Origin: Danxiaibacter flavus
GTDB lineage: Bacteria; Bacteroidota; Bacteroidia; Chitinophagales; Chitinophagaceae
NCBI RefSeq assembly: GCF_041060425.1
Contig: NZ_JAULBC010000002.1
Location: forward strand, 186,001 to 250,000
Direction of reading: 5' to 3'
DNA: 64,000 nt
In this document: in pieces, positions 17,012-25,910 of the stretch
How the letters are laid out: the number at the start of each line of letters is the position of its first letter
How positions within the stretch are numbered: position 1 is the stretch's first letter
Notes under the pieces: model-generated
Told to the model about the DNA's origin: nothing
Seen by the model: the letters and a program-made list of their open reading frames with translations, nothing else
Database searches by the model: none
Made by a program: the position numbers and the translations under genes

Positions 17012-19255
17012 TTACTTGCCAAACTTCTTCTTAAGCGCCGCCAACGCGTCATTTACGCTTAAATTACTTAAATCCTCTTCTTTCTTTTTATGTGAAGGCT
17101 GATTACTCTTATTGAACCTTGTTTCCCTTCTTGCAGGCGCTTCCTGGGTTTGCTTGATGGATAAGGCGATGCGTTTACGGGCAACATCGACCTCAAGCAC
17201 TTTTACCTGTACCTTATCATTCAATTTTAAAACTTCATTAGGATCGGTGATATATTGATGAGATATCTCACTTACATGCACAAGGCCATCCTGTTTTACA
17301 CCGATATCAACAAATGCACCAAAGCGCGTAATGTTGGTAACAACGCCCGGAACGATCATGCCAACCTGAACATCGTCAATGCTGTAAATAGATGCAAATT
17401 CAAATTGCTCCAATTCACTACGCGGATCCAGACCCGGCTTTTTCAATTCGTTCAGAATATCTTTAATGGTAAGTTCGCCGAATTGTTCCGTCACATATTT
17501 TTTGGCATCAACTTGTTTGATCAATTCTTCCTTGCCTATCAGTTCTTTTACATCCACTTTCAGATCCTCAGCCATCTTTTCAACCAGTTTGTATGCTTCC
17601 GGATGCACGGCGCTGGCATCCAATGGATTTTCTCCTTCCTTAATGCGCAAAAATCCTGCGCATTGCTCAAACGCTTTGCCTCCCAGGCGGGGAACTTTCA
17701 TTAATTGTTCCCTGCTGGAGAATTTGCCGGCTTCATTCCTGTATTTTACAATGTTATCCGCCAGGGTTGATCCAATCCCACTCACATAGCTTAGTAAATG
17801 TTTACTTGCTGTATTCAGGTTAACACCAACGGCGTTCACGCAGCTTACAACGGTTTGATCCAGCCTTTCTTTTAAGCGGAACTGGTTTACATCGTGCTGA
17901 TACTGGCCAACACCAATACTCTTTGGATCAATCTTCACCAACTCAGCCAATGGATCCATCAGTCTGCGGCCAATGCTTACCGCTCCACGTACAGTAACAT
18001 CTTCATCAGGAAATTCCTCACGGGCTGTTTCCGAAGCAGAATAAACGGAGGCACCGTCTTCATTCACCAAAAACACCGGTAGATTTAGCTGCAGTTTTTT
18101 GATAAATTGTTCCGTTTCACGACCCGCCGTTCCATCACCCACCGCAATTACTTCAATGTTATATTTTGCAACCAGTTCACGAACCTTATATTCGGCATCC
18201 ATTAATCTGTTCTTTTCATGGACGAAGATCAGGTCAGTTTTCAGCAGCTCTCCTTTTTCATCCAGGCAAACAGTCTTACAGCCTGTTCTATATCCCGGAT
18301 CCAGCGCTAATATTCTTTTGCTTCCAAGTGGCGAGCTTAACAATAACTGACGAAGATTTTCAGCAAACACGTTAATAGCTTCTTCATCAGCTTTAGCTTT
18401 TAACGCTGTGCGGAATTCACTTTCCAAACTTGGTTGCAGTAAACGTCGGTAGGCATCTTTAATGGCACGCTTTACCTGGTCGGTTGAAGCGTTCATGCCT
18501 TTAATATATTGTTGCTCAATTTTTTCAATTGCTTCTTCTTCTACCGGTGAAATAGCCATACGCAAATGGCCCTCTAAAAAACCTCTTAAAATCGCCAGTA
18601 TACGATGGGAAGGTATTTTGGAAACCGGCTCGTTAAAGTCAAAGTAATCTTTGTACTTACTTGCCTCATTTTCTTTATCAGCAATCACTTTACTTTGGAA
18701 AGTTGCTTCTTCTTCAAATACTTTACGCATTTTCGCCCTTACCTGCGCGTCTTCATTTACCGTTTCGGCGATAATATCTCTCGCTCCTTGCAGAGCCTCG
18801 TCAACAGATTTCACATTTTCTGTGATATAAGCGCCTGCTTCTGCAAGCACATCTGTATCCTTTTGTTCGAGGATGAGCAATGCAAGCGGTTCCAGACCGT
18901 TTTCGCGTGCAGTCTGGGCTTTGGTTTTGCGTTTCGGCTTGTAAGGCAGATAAATATCTTCCAGTTCAGCCAACGTAGCGGCGTTGTTTATTTTAGTCTG
19001 CAAAGCGTCGGTCATTTTACCTTGCTCGGTGATCGCTTTTTCAATAAATGCTTTTCTCTCTGTAAACTCTTTCAGGAATTTCGATTCATCCTGCACCTGC
19101 TGTATCTGCACCTCATCCAGGCCACCGGTTTTATCCTTACGGTAACGGGCGATAAACGGAATAGTAGCCCCTTCACTAAACAACTCCAAAACAGCTTCAA
19201 CCTGTGAAGGTTTTAGATTTAGTTTTAACGCAATTGGTTGTGCAAATTCTGTCAT
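17012..19255 (-). CDS. tex: Tex-family RNA-binding transcription accessory protein
   Basis: A 747-residue cytosolic protein from the ATG at 19255 (MTEFAQPIALKLNL); an upstream in-frame start would add 14 unlikely residues. The layout is the Tex N-terminal helical region with VLELFSEGATIPFIARYRKDKTGGLDEVQ, then a YqgF/RNase H-like domain (RILALDPGYRTGCK). Helix-hairpin-helix repeats follow (LLSYVSGIGSTLADNIV; LMKVPRLGGKAFEQCAGFLRI), and a C-terminal S1 RNA-binding domain (GMIVPGVVTNITRFGAFVDIGVKQDGLVHVS). A Lys-rich tail ends the protein. Tex affects transcription and is broadly conserved. It ends in the TTGAAA word repeat and a strong terminator. Confidence 0.95.
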   Translation of the reverse strand: MTEFAQPIALKLNLKPSQVEAVLELFSEGATIPFIARYRKDKTGGLDEVQIQQVQDESKFLKEFTERKAFIEKAITEQGKMTDALQTKINNAATLAELEDIYLPYKPKRKTKAQTARENGLEPLALLILEQKDTDVLAEAGAYITENVKSVDEALQGARDIIAETVNEDAQVRAKMRKVFEEEATFQSKVIADKENEASKYKDYFDFNEPVSKIPSHRILAILRGFLEGHLRMAISPVEEEAIEKIEQQYIKGMNASTDQVKRAIKDAYRRLLQPSLESEFRTALKAKADEEAINVFAENLRQLLLSSPLGSKRILALDPGYRTGCKTVCLDEKGELLKTDLIFVHEKNRLMDAEYKVRELVAKYNIEVIAVGDGTAGRETEQFIKKLQLNLPVFLVNEDGASVYSASETAREEFPDEDVTVRGAVSIGRRLMDPLAELVKIDPKSIGVGQYQHDVNQFRLKERLDQTVVSCVNAVGVNLNTASKHLLSYVSGIGSTLADNIVKYRNEAGKFSSREQLMKVPRLGGKAFEQCAGFLRIKEGENPLDASAVHPEAYKLVEKMAEDLKVDVKELIGKEELIKQVDAKKYVTEQFGELTIKDILNELKKPGLDPRSELEQFEFASIYSIDDVQVGMIVPGVVTNITRFGAFVDIGVKQDGLVHVSEISHQYITDPNEVLKLNDKVQVKVLEVDVARKRIALSIKQTQEAPARRETRFNKSNQPSHKKKEEDLSNLSVNDALAALKKKFGK

Positions 19256-19319
19256 AATATTCAATGTTTTATTCCCCAAAGTGGCATAGCCATTCAAAGA
19301 GGGTTGCGAATGTAGGTGA

Positions 19320-19535
19320 CGTGTATGAAAAGAAAAAATTAAATAGCTGTCAGCTGTGAGCTATCAGCTATTAGCCATTGCTCAATTTTAATCAGCGCAC
19401 TGATTTTGTGCAGACACTAATATTAAATATCGTAAACATTACCATTTTGAAGTTTAAATCAATACATCAGACATCTCCTTACATCTTACCCGTCCGAACG
19501 TGCCGTCGGTACGGGCGGGCATCTAACATCGTACA
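19320..19535. other. Intergenic word repeats between exonuclease gene and tex
   Basis: 19344-19385 holds AGCTGTCAGCTGTGAGC-type words. 19465-19535 holds ATGTACGATGT / ATGTAAGGAGATGT-type words (minus strand) that begin at the stop codon of the exonuclease gene, plus a GCCCGCCCGTAC/GTCGGTACGGGCGGGC hairpin-like stretch near 19494-19520. No gene. Confidence 0.55.
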
Positions 19536-20867
19536 TCAAAATGGTAAAATTCTTTCTGGATTTTTTATTGCGAAGCCTCTGATCAGGGAAGTGATCACTT
19601 CGTTTTCGGGATATTGGACCAGATGCTCCTTCACAGCATCTATTTCTAAGTTGTCAACATACCTGGGAATTAATCCCATGCCATAAAACCGGCCATTTTC
19701 GACCAGCACACAGGACGTCTCCTTGAAGAAATCGCAGGGCTCCATTATGGCATAGCTGCCCATTTGGCTTTTCATTTCGTTCAGGGCGTATTCAACTCTT
19801 TCATTGTAACTATAGGGCGGGCATTCATCTTCATCAACAGCAATTGATTGGTCCAGAAAACAAAGTGCAGGATGGAGATTGAAGGTCTTAACCATCTTCC
19901 ACAACGTTCTGTTGGCATCCGTAAGCAGGCTGAAAGACAATTCCGGCTCCAGGTATTTTCTTTTCTTATCAATTGCGAGACGCATGTATCCTCTTGAATC
20001 CAAAAAAGAATAAATACCAAACCGTTGCTGAAAAGTCTTTTGACTGATATTGTAAATTGGCCAGAGGCGCTTTATTTCAATACTTTCAAAAATTGAAGCA
20101 GTAAATTCCGTAGCACATTCTGTAAACGTAACCGAATGAATATCACGCAAAAAATCCTGGCGTTTCTTACCGGTATTAAGACCTGTAAAATGACTGACCA
20201 CACGTTTTTTCAGGTTCTTCGCTTTACCCACATAGATCACTTTCCCCTTGTTGTCATGAAAATAATACACACCCGGTACATAAGGCAGATTGTTCACTTG
20301 TTCTGCCGGCATATGGGGTGGCAGCATCTGCTCCCTGTTTTCTCTTTTGAGTGTTTCCAGCACCAACTTTTCACCGCCTTTTTGAAGGATCAGCTCAAAT
20401 AATTTTGCCGTTGCTCCGGCGTCTCCGCCTGCCCGGTGTCGGTTCTCTATCTGAATAGACAATGCATCACAAATACTCCCTAAACCATATTTGGGTAACC
20501 CGGGAAAGGCTTTCTTGCTCAGGCGAAGTGTGCATAGCTTTTTGGGCTGCCATTCATAACCGCACTGCCTCAGGTGATCTTTGATAAAGGAGTAATCGAA
20601 ATTAACGTTATGTGCCACAAAAACACGGCCATGCAGTAGTGTAAAAATTTTATAAGCAACATCGCTGAAAGGTGGCGCATCAGCGACCATGTTTTCAGTA
20701 ATGCCGGTCAGGTAAGATATATATTTGGGGATGGGAACACCCGGATTAATCAATGTTTCAAACACATGTTCCACTTTCTCACCGTCATGTAACACAATTG
20801 CGATCTCTGTCAGACCGTTGTTATGCGAATGACTACCTGTTGTTTCTATATCTACAATTGCGTACAT
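19536..20867 (-). CDS. DEDDh exonuclease fused to GIY-YIG nuclease domain
   Basis: A 443-residue protein from the ATG at 20867. The start is set by a TATCTTTG -7 element at 20882-20889, downstream of the longer ORF start. Residues 1-~165 form a DnaQ-like 3'-5' exonuclease with ExoI YAIVDIETTG, ExoII HNVNFDYSFIKDHL and ExoIII HRAGGDAGAT. Residues ~195-280 form a UvrC/Cho-type GIY-YIG domain (VPGVYYFHDNKGKVIYVGKAKNLKKRV). The C-terminal ~170 residues have no fold I recognise. Such PolIII-epsilon/UvrC-N fusions occur in Bacteroidota and Actinobacteria and presumably act in DNA repair. Confidence 0.88.
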   Translation of the reverse strand: MYAIVDIETTGSHSHNNGLTEIAIVLHDGEKVEHVFETLINPGVPIPKYISYLTGITENMVADAPPFSDVAYKIFTLLHGRVFVAHNVNFDYSFIKDHLRQCGYEWQPKKLCTLRLSKKAFPGLPKYGLGSICDALSIQIENRHRAGGDAGATAKLFELILQKGGEKLVLETLKRENREQMLPPHMPAEQVNNLPYVPGVYYFHDNKGKVIYVGKAKNLKKRVVSHFTGLNTGKKRQDFLRDIHSVTFTECATEFTASIFESIEIKRLWPIYNISQKTFQQRFGIYSFLDSRGYMRLAIDKKRKYLEPELSFSLLTDANRTLWKMVKTFNLHPALCFLDQSIAVDEDECPPYSYNERVEYALNEMKSQMGSYAIMEPCDFFKETSCVLVENGRFYGMGLIPRYVDNLEIDAVKEHLVQYPENEVITSLIRGFAIKNPERILPF

Positions 20868-20881
20868 GAAAAAGCTACGTG

Positions 20882-20889
20882 CAAAGATA
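20882..20889 (-). promoter_or_regulatory. -7 element (TATCTTTG) of exonuclease/GIY-YIG gene
   Basis: TATCTTTG on the minus strand matches TAnnTTTG and lies 14 bp before the ATG at 20867. It excludes the longer in-frame start at 20897 and implies a very short leader. Confidence 0.5.
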
Positions 20890-20958
20890 ACTATCAACGG
20901 TCAGCTATTGGCTATCAGATAGAGACTTCTTTAAATTATGTTGGATTTAGACAGAATA

Positions 20959-22506
20959 TCATTTGAACTCGCCGAAAACGGTTCGAAGCTCATCAGCAAT
21001 TTCGCCAAGTGTGCAGTAATTTTCAATGGCTTCGATGACGGGAGGCATCAGGTTGGAGCCATCCCTGGCTGCGCTGTTAATTTTGTGTAAAGAGGCATTT
21101 ACGAGGTCACTGTTGCGCGATTGTTTGAGATGCCTGAGTCTTTCGGACTGAACCAATCGGATACTGTCGTCAATTTTAAATACCGGTGCCGATCCCTCGT
21201 TTTCAACAGTGAATTTATTAACCCCCACCACTATCTTCTCTCCTTTTTCAATCTTGCGCTGGTATTCATATGCGCTTCTGGCAATTTCGTTCTGCATAAA
21301 CCCCTGCTCAATTGCACTTATACTTCCGCCCATTTTTTCAATTTTGGCGATCAGCTGCAAGGCTTGTTGTTCGATTTCATTTGTCAGTGCCTCTACATAA
21401 TAGCTTCCTGCAAGCGGGTCTGCAGTATCGGCGGCGCCACTTTCAAAAGCTATAATCTGCTGGGTTCGCAGTGCAATACTTGCAGCTTCCTCTGTAGGCA
21501 GACTTAATGCTTCATCATAACCGTTTGTATGCAGGCTTTGTGTTCCACCTAATACCGCGGCAAGTGTTTGTACACTTACGCGAGTGATATTGTTTAACGG
21601 CTGTTGTGCTGTTAAAGTACTGCCGCCCGTTTGTGTATGAAAACGAAGCATCATTGCTTTGGGATAAGTGGCGCCAAGCTCTTTCATAATGTGCGCCCAC
21701 ATTCTTCTTGCCGCCCGGAACTTGGCAACTTCTTCAAACAGGTTATTGTGAGCATTAAAAAAGAAAGAAAGGCGCTTTCCAAAAACATTTATATCCAATC
21801 CTTTTTCGATGGCAGCCTTCACATAGGCTTTACCGTTGCTTAATGTAAAAGCTATTTCCTGCACGGCGGTGCTTCCTGCTTCACGAATATGATAACCGCT
21901 GATGGAAATGGTGTTCCATTTTGGCAACTCGTGACTGCACCATTCAAAAATATCGGTAATGATGCGCATGGAAGGTTTGGGCGGAAAGATATATGTACCT
22001 CTTGCTGCGTACTCCTTTAATATATCGTTTTGAATGGTACCCGCTATTTTATGCAAATCGGCATTTTGTTGTTTGGCAAGCGCAACGTACAGCCCCAACA
22101 AAATAAAACCGGTAGCATTAATGGTCATTGAGGTACTTACACTTTCCAACTGAATACCGTTAAAAAGCCGTTGCATATCTTCAAGGCTATCGATAGCCAC
22201 GCCTACTTTACCAACTTCACCTTCTGCAAGCGCATGATCACTGTCATAGCCAATTTGCGTAGGGAGATCGAAGGCGACACTTAATCCGGTCACGCCATGA
22301 GACAATAAATAATGATATCGCTGATTACTCTCTTCCGCAGTAGAAAAACCGGCATACTGGCGCATCGTCCACAATCTGCCACGGTACATATCTTGCTGAA
22401 TACCTCTTGTATAAGGATATTCACCCGGCATTTCATTGTCGGCAGACCGTTGCACATCATCTTTGGTATAAACAGATTTTATATCAATCCCGCTATCAGA
22501 TTTCAT
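20959..22506 (-). CDS. Methylmalonyl-CoA mutase large (catalytic) subunit, stand-alone
   Basis: From the ATG at 22506 the protein has 515 residues; an in-frame TTG at 22548 would add 14. It is the TIM-barrel catalytic subunit (TMRQYAGFSTAEESN; GLSVAFDLPTQIGYDSDHA; SISGYHIREAG; GGTQSLHTNGYDEAL). It lacks the C-terminal B12-binding domain, so it needs a separate small subunit, not in this window. Counting from the TTG start, Tyr65 and Arg183 align with Tyr89 and Arg207 of P. shermanii mutase, which bind the methylmalonyl carboxylate; isobutyryl-CoA mutase has Phe and Gln there. His220 aligns with the catalytic His244. This supports methylmalonyl-/succinyl-CoA interconversion. Confidence 0.87.
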   Translation of the reverse strand: MKSDSGIDIKSVYTKDDVQRSADNEMPGEYPYTRGIQQDMYRGRLWTMRQYAGFSTAEESNQRYHYLLSHGVTGLSVAFDLPTQIGYDSDHALAEGEVGKVGVAIDSLEDMQRLFNGIQLESVSTSMTINATGFILLGLYVALAKQQNADLHKIAGTIQNDILKEYAARGTYIFPPKPSMRIITDIFEWCSHELPKWNTISISGYHIREAGSTAVQEIAFTLSNGKAYVKAAIEKGLDINVFGKRLSFFFNAHNNLFEEVAKFRAARRMWAHIMKELGATYPKAMMLRFHTQTGGSTLTAQQPLNNITRVSVQTLAAVLGGTQSLHTNGYDEALSLPTEEAASIALRTQQIIAFESGAADTADPLAGSYYVEALTNEIEQQALQLIAKIEKMGGSISAIEQGFMQNEIARSAYEYQRKIEKGEKIVVGVNKFTVENEGSAPVFKIDDSIRLVQSERLRHLKQSRNSDLVNASLHKINSAARDGSNLMPPVIEAIENYCTLGEIADELRTVFGEFK

Positions 22507-22559
22507 ATGACCATTTTTTAATGATGAACGCTTTCCAGTCTGCCCCAATACAAGATACG

Positions 22560-23066
22560 CTATAAAAGTGTTTTAGCTTCGTATGCCAACACCTCGCTTA
22601 CAATTTCGTGTAAAGCACCTTTCTTATTGTTCATCAGAAATTCAAGCAACAGTTTGTTCAGATCAAGACCGGTTGCATTTGGAGGCAATGCATTTGCAAA
22701 CTGGTTAATCACCAGCATGTTTTGCTCCTTTAAATTTTTGACTGCATTCCATGCATCATGTGTAACATAGATCTGTTGGGAGATATTGTATTCAAACTCT
22801 TCCCGTATGTTTCTCACAAGCAATAACTGCATGTCTTTTGCGCTAATGCCGGAAATAGCAATACGGCTGATCAGGTTGGGCAACGCAATACGATCGACCA
22901 GGAGCGTAAGCCTTTCGTACGCCTGTAACTGCATTTGTTTTGTTTGAGGATCGATGGTTTTTTCGTCGCTTTTTTCCCCTCTTTTTACATCGCGGTATAT
23001 ATATACCAGCAATACGGATAAAAGGATGACGATAGCAACGCACAATAGGATAATTGTATTACTCAT
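22560..23066 (-). CDS. Small membrane-anchored protein (DUF7935-like)
   Basis: A 168-residue protein with one N-terminal TM helix (~4-24), a short basic linker (DVKRGEKSDEK), and a helical cytosolic domain containing AYERLTLLVDRIALPNLISR and REEFEYNISQQIYVTHDAW. It resembles a Bacteroidota-specific uncharacterised family that I associate with DUF7935. The gene lies just upstream of the mutase gene on the same strand (53 bp to its ATG), so the two are probably cotranscribed. No catalytic motif is visible. Function unknown. Confidence 0.75.
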   Translation of the reverse strand: MSNTIILLCVAIVILLSVLLVYIYRDVKRGEKSDEKTIDPQTKQMQLQAYERLTLLVDRIALPNLISRIAISGISAKDMQLLLVRNIREEFEYNISQQIYVTHDAWNAVKNLKEQNMLVINQFANALPPNATGLDLNKLLLEFLMNNKKGALHEIVSEVLAYEAKTLL

Positions 23067-23083
23067 TCAGGATTCAATTTCTA

Positions 23084-23091
23084 CAAAAATA
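23084..23091 (-). promoter_or_regulatory. -7 element (TATTTTTG) of DUF7935-like/mutase operon
   Basis: TATTTTTG on the minus strand matches TAnnTTTG, 18 bp before the ATG at 23066. Confidence 0.4.
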
Positions 23092-23150
23092 TAGGAATAG
23101 GTCCAAAGCAATAAAAATGTTCAGGGATAAGTTTTTAGGATACCGTACCA

Positions 23151-24293
23151 CTATTTATGTAAGTAAACAGGCCATGCTGTGTCATATTTTGAGGGCGACG
23201 AAACAACCAGCTTTTCTATGTATTTTCTTGTATTGACTGATTTATCCTGTTTAAGATACTGGTTGAAAAAAGTTGCGGCCAAATCACAGATAACCTCGTG
23301 CCGGTTGCTATCTATATTTCCAATTTTGGGATCAACGGCCTTTGCAATTGATACGATAGACGAGAAATTTTCGTGAATTCCGTTGTTGAATTTCAGGAAA
23401 TATTTTTCCGACGAATTGACGTGTGCCGGTAAGCTGTAAACAGAGTCATTTTTTGCCGGATGCTCGCTGCCCAGGTACATGTATGGAACAGTGATTGAGG
23501 CAGGTGTAAAAGGTGCTATTGTTTTTATTTCATCGAACTGTGTGTCCCAATCTTTATCAAAACCATAATAATGAATTTCAGTGCCATCAAAAGACAGCAA
23601 ACATTTTATTTCATTTGAAAGCATTGCCGCCTTGGTTATTGCGCTACCACCCAGGCTCCAGCTTAACAAACCAATTTTTGATGCGTCGATGTATGGCAAT
23701 TTTTTCATCTGGTCGATTACAAACAAAATATCACGCACTTGCTCATCAAGATCAACGGCGGCCGTCATAAATCCAGGAAATTTGCCAACTGAGCTAACAC
23801 ACGCCACAACAAATCCTTTTTTTGCAAGGCTATCGAATAGTATTACATTATCCCAGCTACTGCCATTCATCCCTGCAGCATAAACAATCAACGGTAAACG
23901 ATCAACCGGTTGTTTAAGATCTCTGTAAACGCCGGTTTTGTAAGAGAGCATTTTTGCGCCGGAATCTACATGCAAATATTCAGCAAATGCCTTTGCCAGT
24001 TCCATGCTGGTTCTTTTACAGCTGTCAATGGGTGTATTGAAATTAAACCGTTGTTCATACATGTCAAGAATATCACCATATGATAATGCAGCGTGGGTAA
24101 CCGAATCAGTGGAGGGATAAAATACATCAATCCTTACAGGACGCAAACTATTTGCGGAGGATGTATCAAAATGCCTTGTGCTATCAAAGTCCTTAAAAAC
24201 TACCAAGCCTGTTTTATAAACCGGAGTCGTTTGGTGACTATTACATCCGGCAAGAAGTAAAAGAACTGAAGACAAAACGGCGCAAAATTTCAT
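23151..24293 (-). CDS. Alpha/beta-hydrolase lipoprotein (dienelactone/PAF-acetylhydrolase-like)
   Basis: A 380-residue lipoprotein with signal peptide and lipobox LLLAGC (Cys17), so probably anchored in the envelope. A hydrolase core follows: LPLIVYAAGMNGSSW (oxyanion-hole region) and nucleophile elbow LLSWSLGGSA, with Ser in place of the usual first Gly of GxSxG. The candidate acid is in SFDGTEIH and the candidate His in NGIHENFSS. This resembles the PAF-acetylhydrolase/dienelactone hydrolase group. Substrate unknown. It has no clear operon partner. Confidence 0.75.
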   Translation of the reverse strand: MKFCAVLSSVLLLLAGCNSHQTTPVYKTGLVVFKDFDSTRHFDTSSANSLRPVRIDVFYPSTDSVTHAALSYGDILDMYEQRFNFNTPIDSCKRTSMELAKAFAEYLHVDSGAKMLSYKTGVYRDLKQPVDRLPLIVYAAGMNGSSWDNVILFDSLAKKGFVVACVSSVGKFPGFMTAAVDLDEQVRDILFVIDQMKKLPYIDASKIGLLSWSLGGSAITKAAMLSNEIKCLLSFDGTEIHYYGFDKDWDTQFDEIKTIAPFTPASITVPYMYLGSEHPAKNDSVYSLPAHVNSSEKYFLKFNNGIHENFSSIVSIAKAVDPKIGNIDSNRHEVICDLAATFFNQYLKQDKSVNTRKYIEKLVVSSPSKYDTAWPVYLHK

Positions 24294-24386
24294 GGCAGTA
24301 TGTTTTGAAAGTTTTAAAATACTTCGCCGCCATGTATTCTTTTCTTACTGAAAATACAATTCGAGAAAGATTAACATAAGAGCCAG

Positions 24387-24536
24387 CTATTCTTCCGGCT
24401 TTCCAACTTTACTAATCTGCCGGTATTTTTCGATCAAGTCCGGATGAGGTATAATTCTTTGATAAAATTCTATTTTTTGAGACGCTGATTGTATGGATGA
24501 GTTTTCGCGCAAAACCGGTACTGTTTGCCTCGTCAT
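24387..24536 (-). CDS. Small protein (49 aa) resembling a DUF2335 segment
   Basis: An ATG-started 49-residue ORF. Its second half (FYQRIIPHPDLIEKYRQISK) resembles the 'GPLPxPExLxxYExIxPG' region of DUF2335 membrane proteins, but the C-terminal membrane helices of that family are missing. It may be a genuine small protein, or a remnant of a decayed longer gene. It follows the 65-residue ORF on the same strand after 48 bp. No promoter was identified. Confidence 0.35.
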   Translation of the reverse strand: MTRQTVPVLRENSSIQSASQKIEFYQRIIPHPDLIEKYRQISKVGKPEE

Positions 24537-24584
24537 TGACTTTTATTGGATTTAGTGTGTTAACTACGTTGACGAGAACTAAGC

Positions 24585-24782
24585 TTAACTATGAATCTTC
24601 TTTTCATGCAACACTTTACTAAAATCTCCCTGGAGGGCAGCAATGTCTGACATCAATGCTTCTGAAGAAGTTCTGGAGATAATTTTCTTTACAGCTTCCT
24701 GGTAGAGATTTTCGTGTAAACAAAAAAAACTCAAAAATGCCTTCCAAAGACTTGCATTTATATTGTGACGTTTTTTGTTCAT
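24585..24782 (-). CDS. Hypothetical small protein (65 aa)
   Basis: A 65-residue ORF, Lys/His-rich at both ends, in an AT-rich stretch. The last third (ALMSDIAALQGDFSKVLHEKK) looks protein-like, whereas the first half is low in recognisable features. No ribosome-binding site or known domain was seen. It could be spurious or the end of a broken gene. Confidence 0.25.
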   Translation of the reverse strand: MNKKRHNINASLWKAFLSFFCLHENLYQEAVKKIISRTSSEALMSDIAALQGDFSKVLHEKKIHS

Positions 24783-24973
24783 TCACAAAGATTTTCGATT
24801 TGACTGAATTATTTCCAGAACAAACTTACCAATTTTCAATAGACACATATAAATTTTTATTATCTGATTTAATCTTTCGCTCTTCTTTTGCTTTTAAGCA
24901 TTATTCAAACGGTCGTTAGTTTATAGTACAATTCATCTTTTATTTGGTATTTTATTTACCGTATATTAATTTT

Positions 24974-24996
24974 ACCACCAAAATGGTAGACTAATG
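24974..24996. promoter_or_regulatory. Candidate sulfur-regulator site upstream of cysH
   Basis: A dyad ACCA-AAA-TGGT at 24977-24987 is followed by AGACTAATG. The same core and trailing GTAGACTAATG recur at the cobA start (25890-25910), and the dyad recurs at 37333-37345 before the DUF2061 gene. It lies about 125-145 bp before cysH. Confidence 0.5.
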
Positions 24997-25121
24997 TCTC
25001 AATCTCCATCATACTTCACTTCTGTCTGTTGCTGTAACAAGCTCGCACTCATCTGCTGTTGCATGCAATAATTAATAGTCTGAACCATAACAACACATAA
25101 TTCCATACAACAATAGCATAT

Positions 25122-25865
25122 ATGTCTAACAACAACTTTAGCAAAACATATGATTTATCCTACAAAATAAGTGGACTATCCGAGGAGGATGCGTTGAAAC
25201 TTATTTCGGAAGAACATGCGGGAAAGATTGTATTCTCCAGCAGCTTTAGCTGGGAAGACCAGGCTATAGCACACATGATACTGACGAATAAATTGCCGAT
25301 TGAAATCTTCACGATTGATACCGGGCGTTTATTTGATGAGACTTATTACGTGTGGGGAAGAACCAACGAAAAGTATCACACCAAAATAAAAGCTTACTAT
25401 CCCAATAACGAAGCACTCGAAGGCTATCTGCAGCAGAACGGACCGAATGCTTTTTATGAATCTATTGATCTTCGCAAAGGATGCTGCCATATCAGAAAGG
25501 TAGAACCTTTAAAGAGAGCTTTGGCCGGAAACGAAGTATGGGTAACAGGTTTACGCGCTGAACATTCACCGGAAAGAAAACAATTATCACAGGTTGAGTG
25601 GGACGAAACGAATAACATCATCAAATTTCATCCATTGCTCTATTGGACCACTGAAGATGTTACTTCTTTTATTTATAAAAACAACATTCCATACAATACA
25701 CTTCACAACAAAGGTTTTGTGAGCATTGGTTGTGCACCTTGTACAAGGGCAGTTAAGCCGGGCGAAGATTTTCGTGCAGGCCGCTGGTGGTGGGAAGACA
25801 AAAACTCGAAAGAGTGCGGTCTACACTCCACTTCCGCAAACCACGAAGTAGCAAAAGCCGTTTAA
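25122..25865 (+). CDS. cysH: Assimilatory adenylylsulfate (APS) reductase
   Basis: A 247-residue cytosolic enzyme that reduces activated sulfate to sulfite. The PP-loop-like region FSSSFSWEDQAI, IDTGRLFDETY, and WVTGLRAEHSPERK are typical of CysH. Cys121-Cys122 (GCCHIRKVEPL) and Cys204/Cys207 (GCAPCTRA) are the four [4Fe-4S] ligands diagnostic of the APS-using class rather than the PAPS-using E. coli type. Catalytic Cys232 lies in KECGLHS near the C terminus. It heads the sulfur/siroheme cluster. No ATP sulfurylase gene lies in this window. Confidence 0.93.
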   Translation: MSNNNFSKTYDLSYKISGLSEEDALKLISEEHAGKIVFSSSFSWEDQAIAHMILTNKLPIEIFTIDTGRLFDETYYVWGRTNEKYHTKIKAYYPNNEALEGYLQQNGPNAFYESIDLRKGCCHIRKVEPLKRALAGNEVWVTGLRAEHSPERKQLSQVEWDETNNIIKFHPLLYWTTEDVTSFIYKNNIPYNTLHNKGFVSIGCAPCTRAVKPGEDFRAGRWWWEDKNSKECGLHSTSANHEVAKAV

Positions 25866-25889
25866 GGCTTTTTATTTTCTCATGAAATC

Positions 25890-25910
25890 CACCAAATTTG
25901 TAGACTAATG
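25890..25910. promoter_or_regulatory. Second copy of the sulfur motif, overlapping cobA start
   Basis: CACCAAATTTGTAGACTAATG matches the cysH upstream site, with the same trailing GTAGACTAATG; here the final ATG is the cobA start codon. It sits in the 42-bp cysH-cobA gap. Confidence 0.45.

Larger units (their letters stand above)
24294..25121. other. AT-rich intergenic stretch with two tiny ORFs
   Basis: 828 bp between divergent genes. It holds two possible minus-strand small ORFs (24387-24536 and 24585-24782) and a strongly AT-rich stretch at 24720-24970. The candidate cysH regulatory motif lies at 24974-24996. No larger gene is visible in any frame. Confidence 0.6.

Noticed and set aside
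18605..19207. 200-residue plus-strand ORF over tex
   Set aside because: Antisense to the conserved tex gene; Phe/Cys-rich composition typical of a shadow frame.
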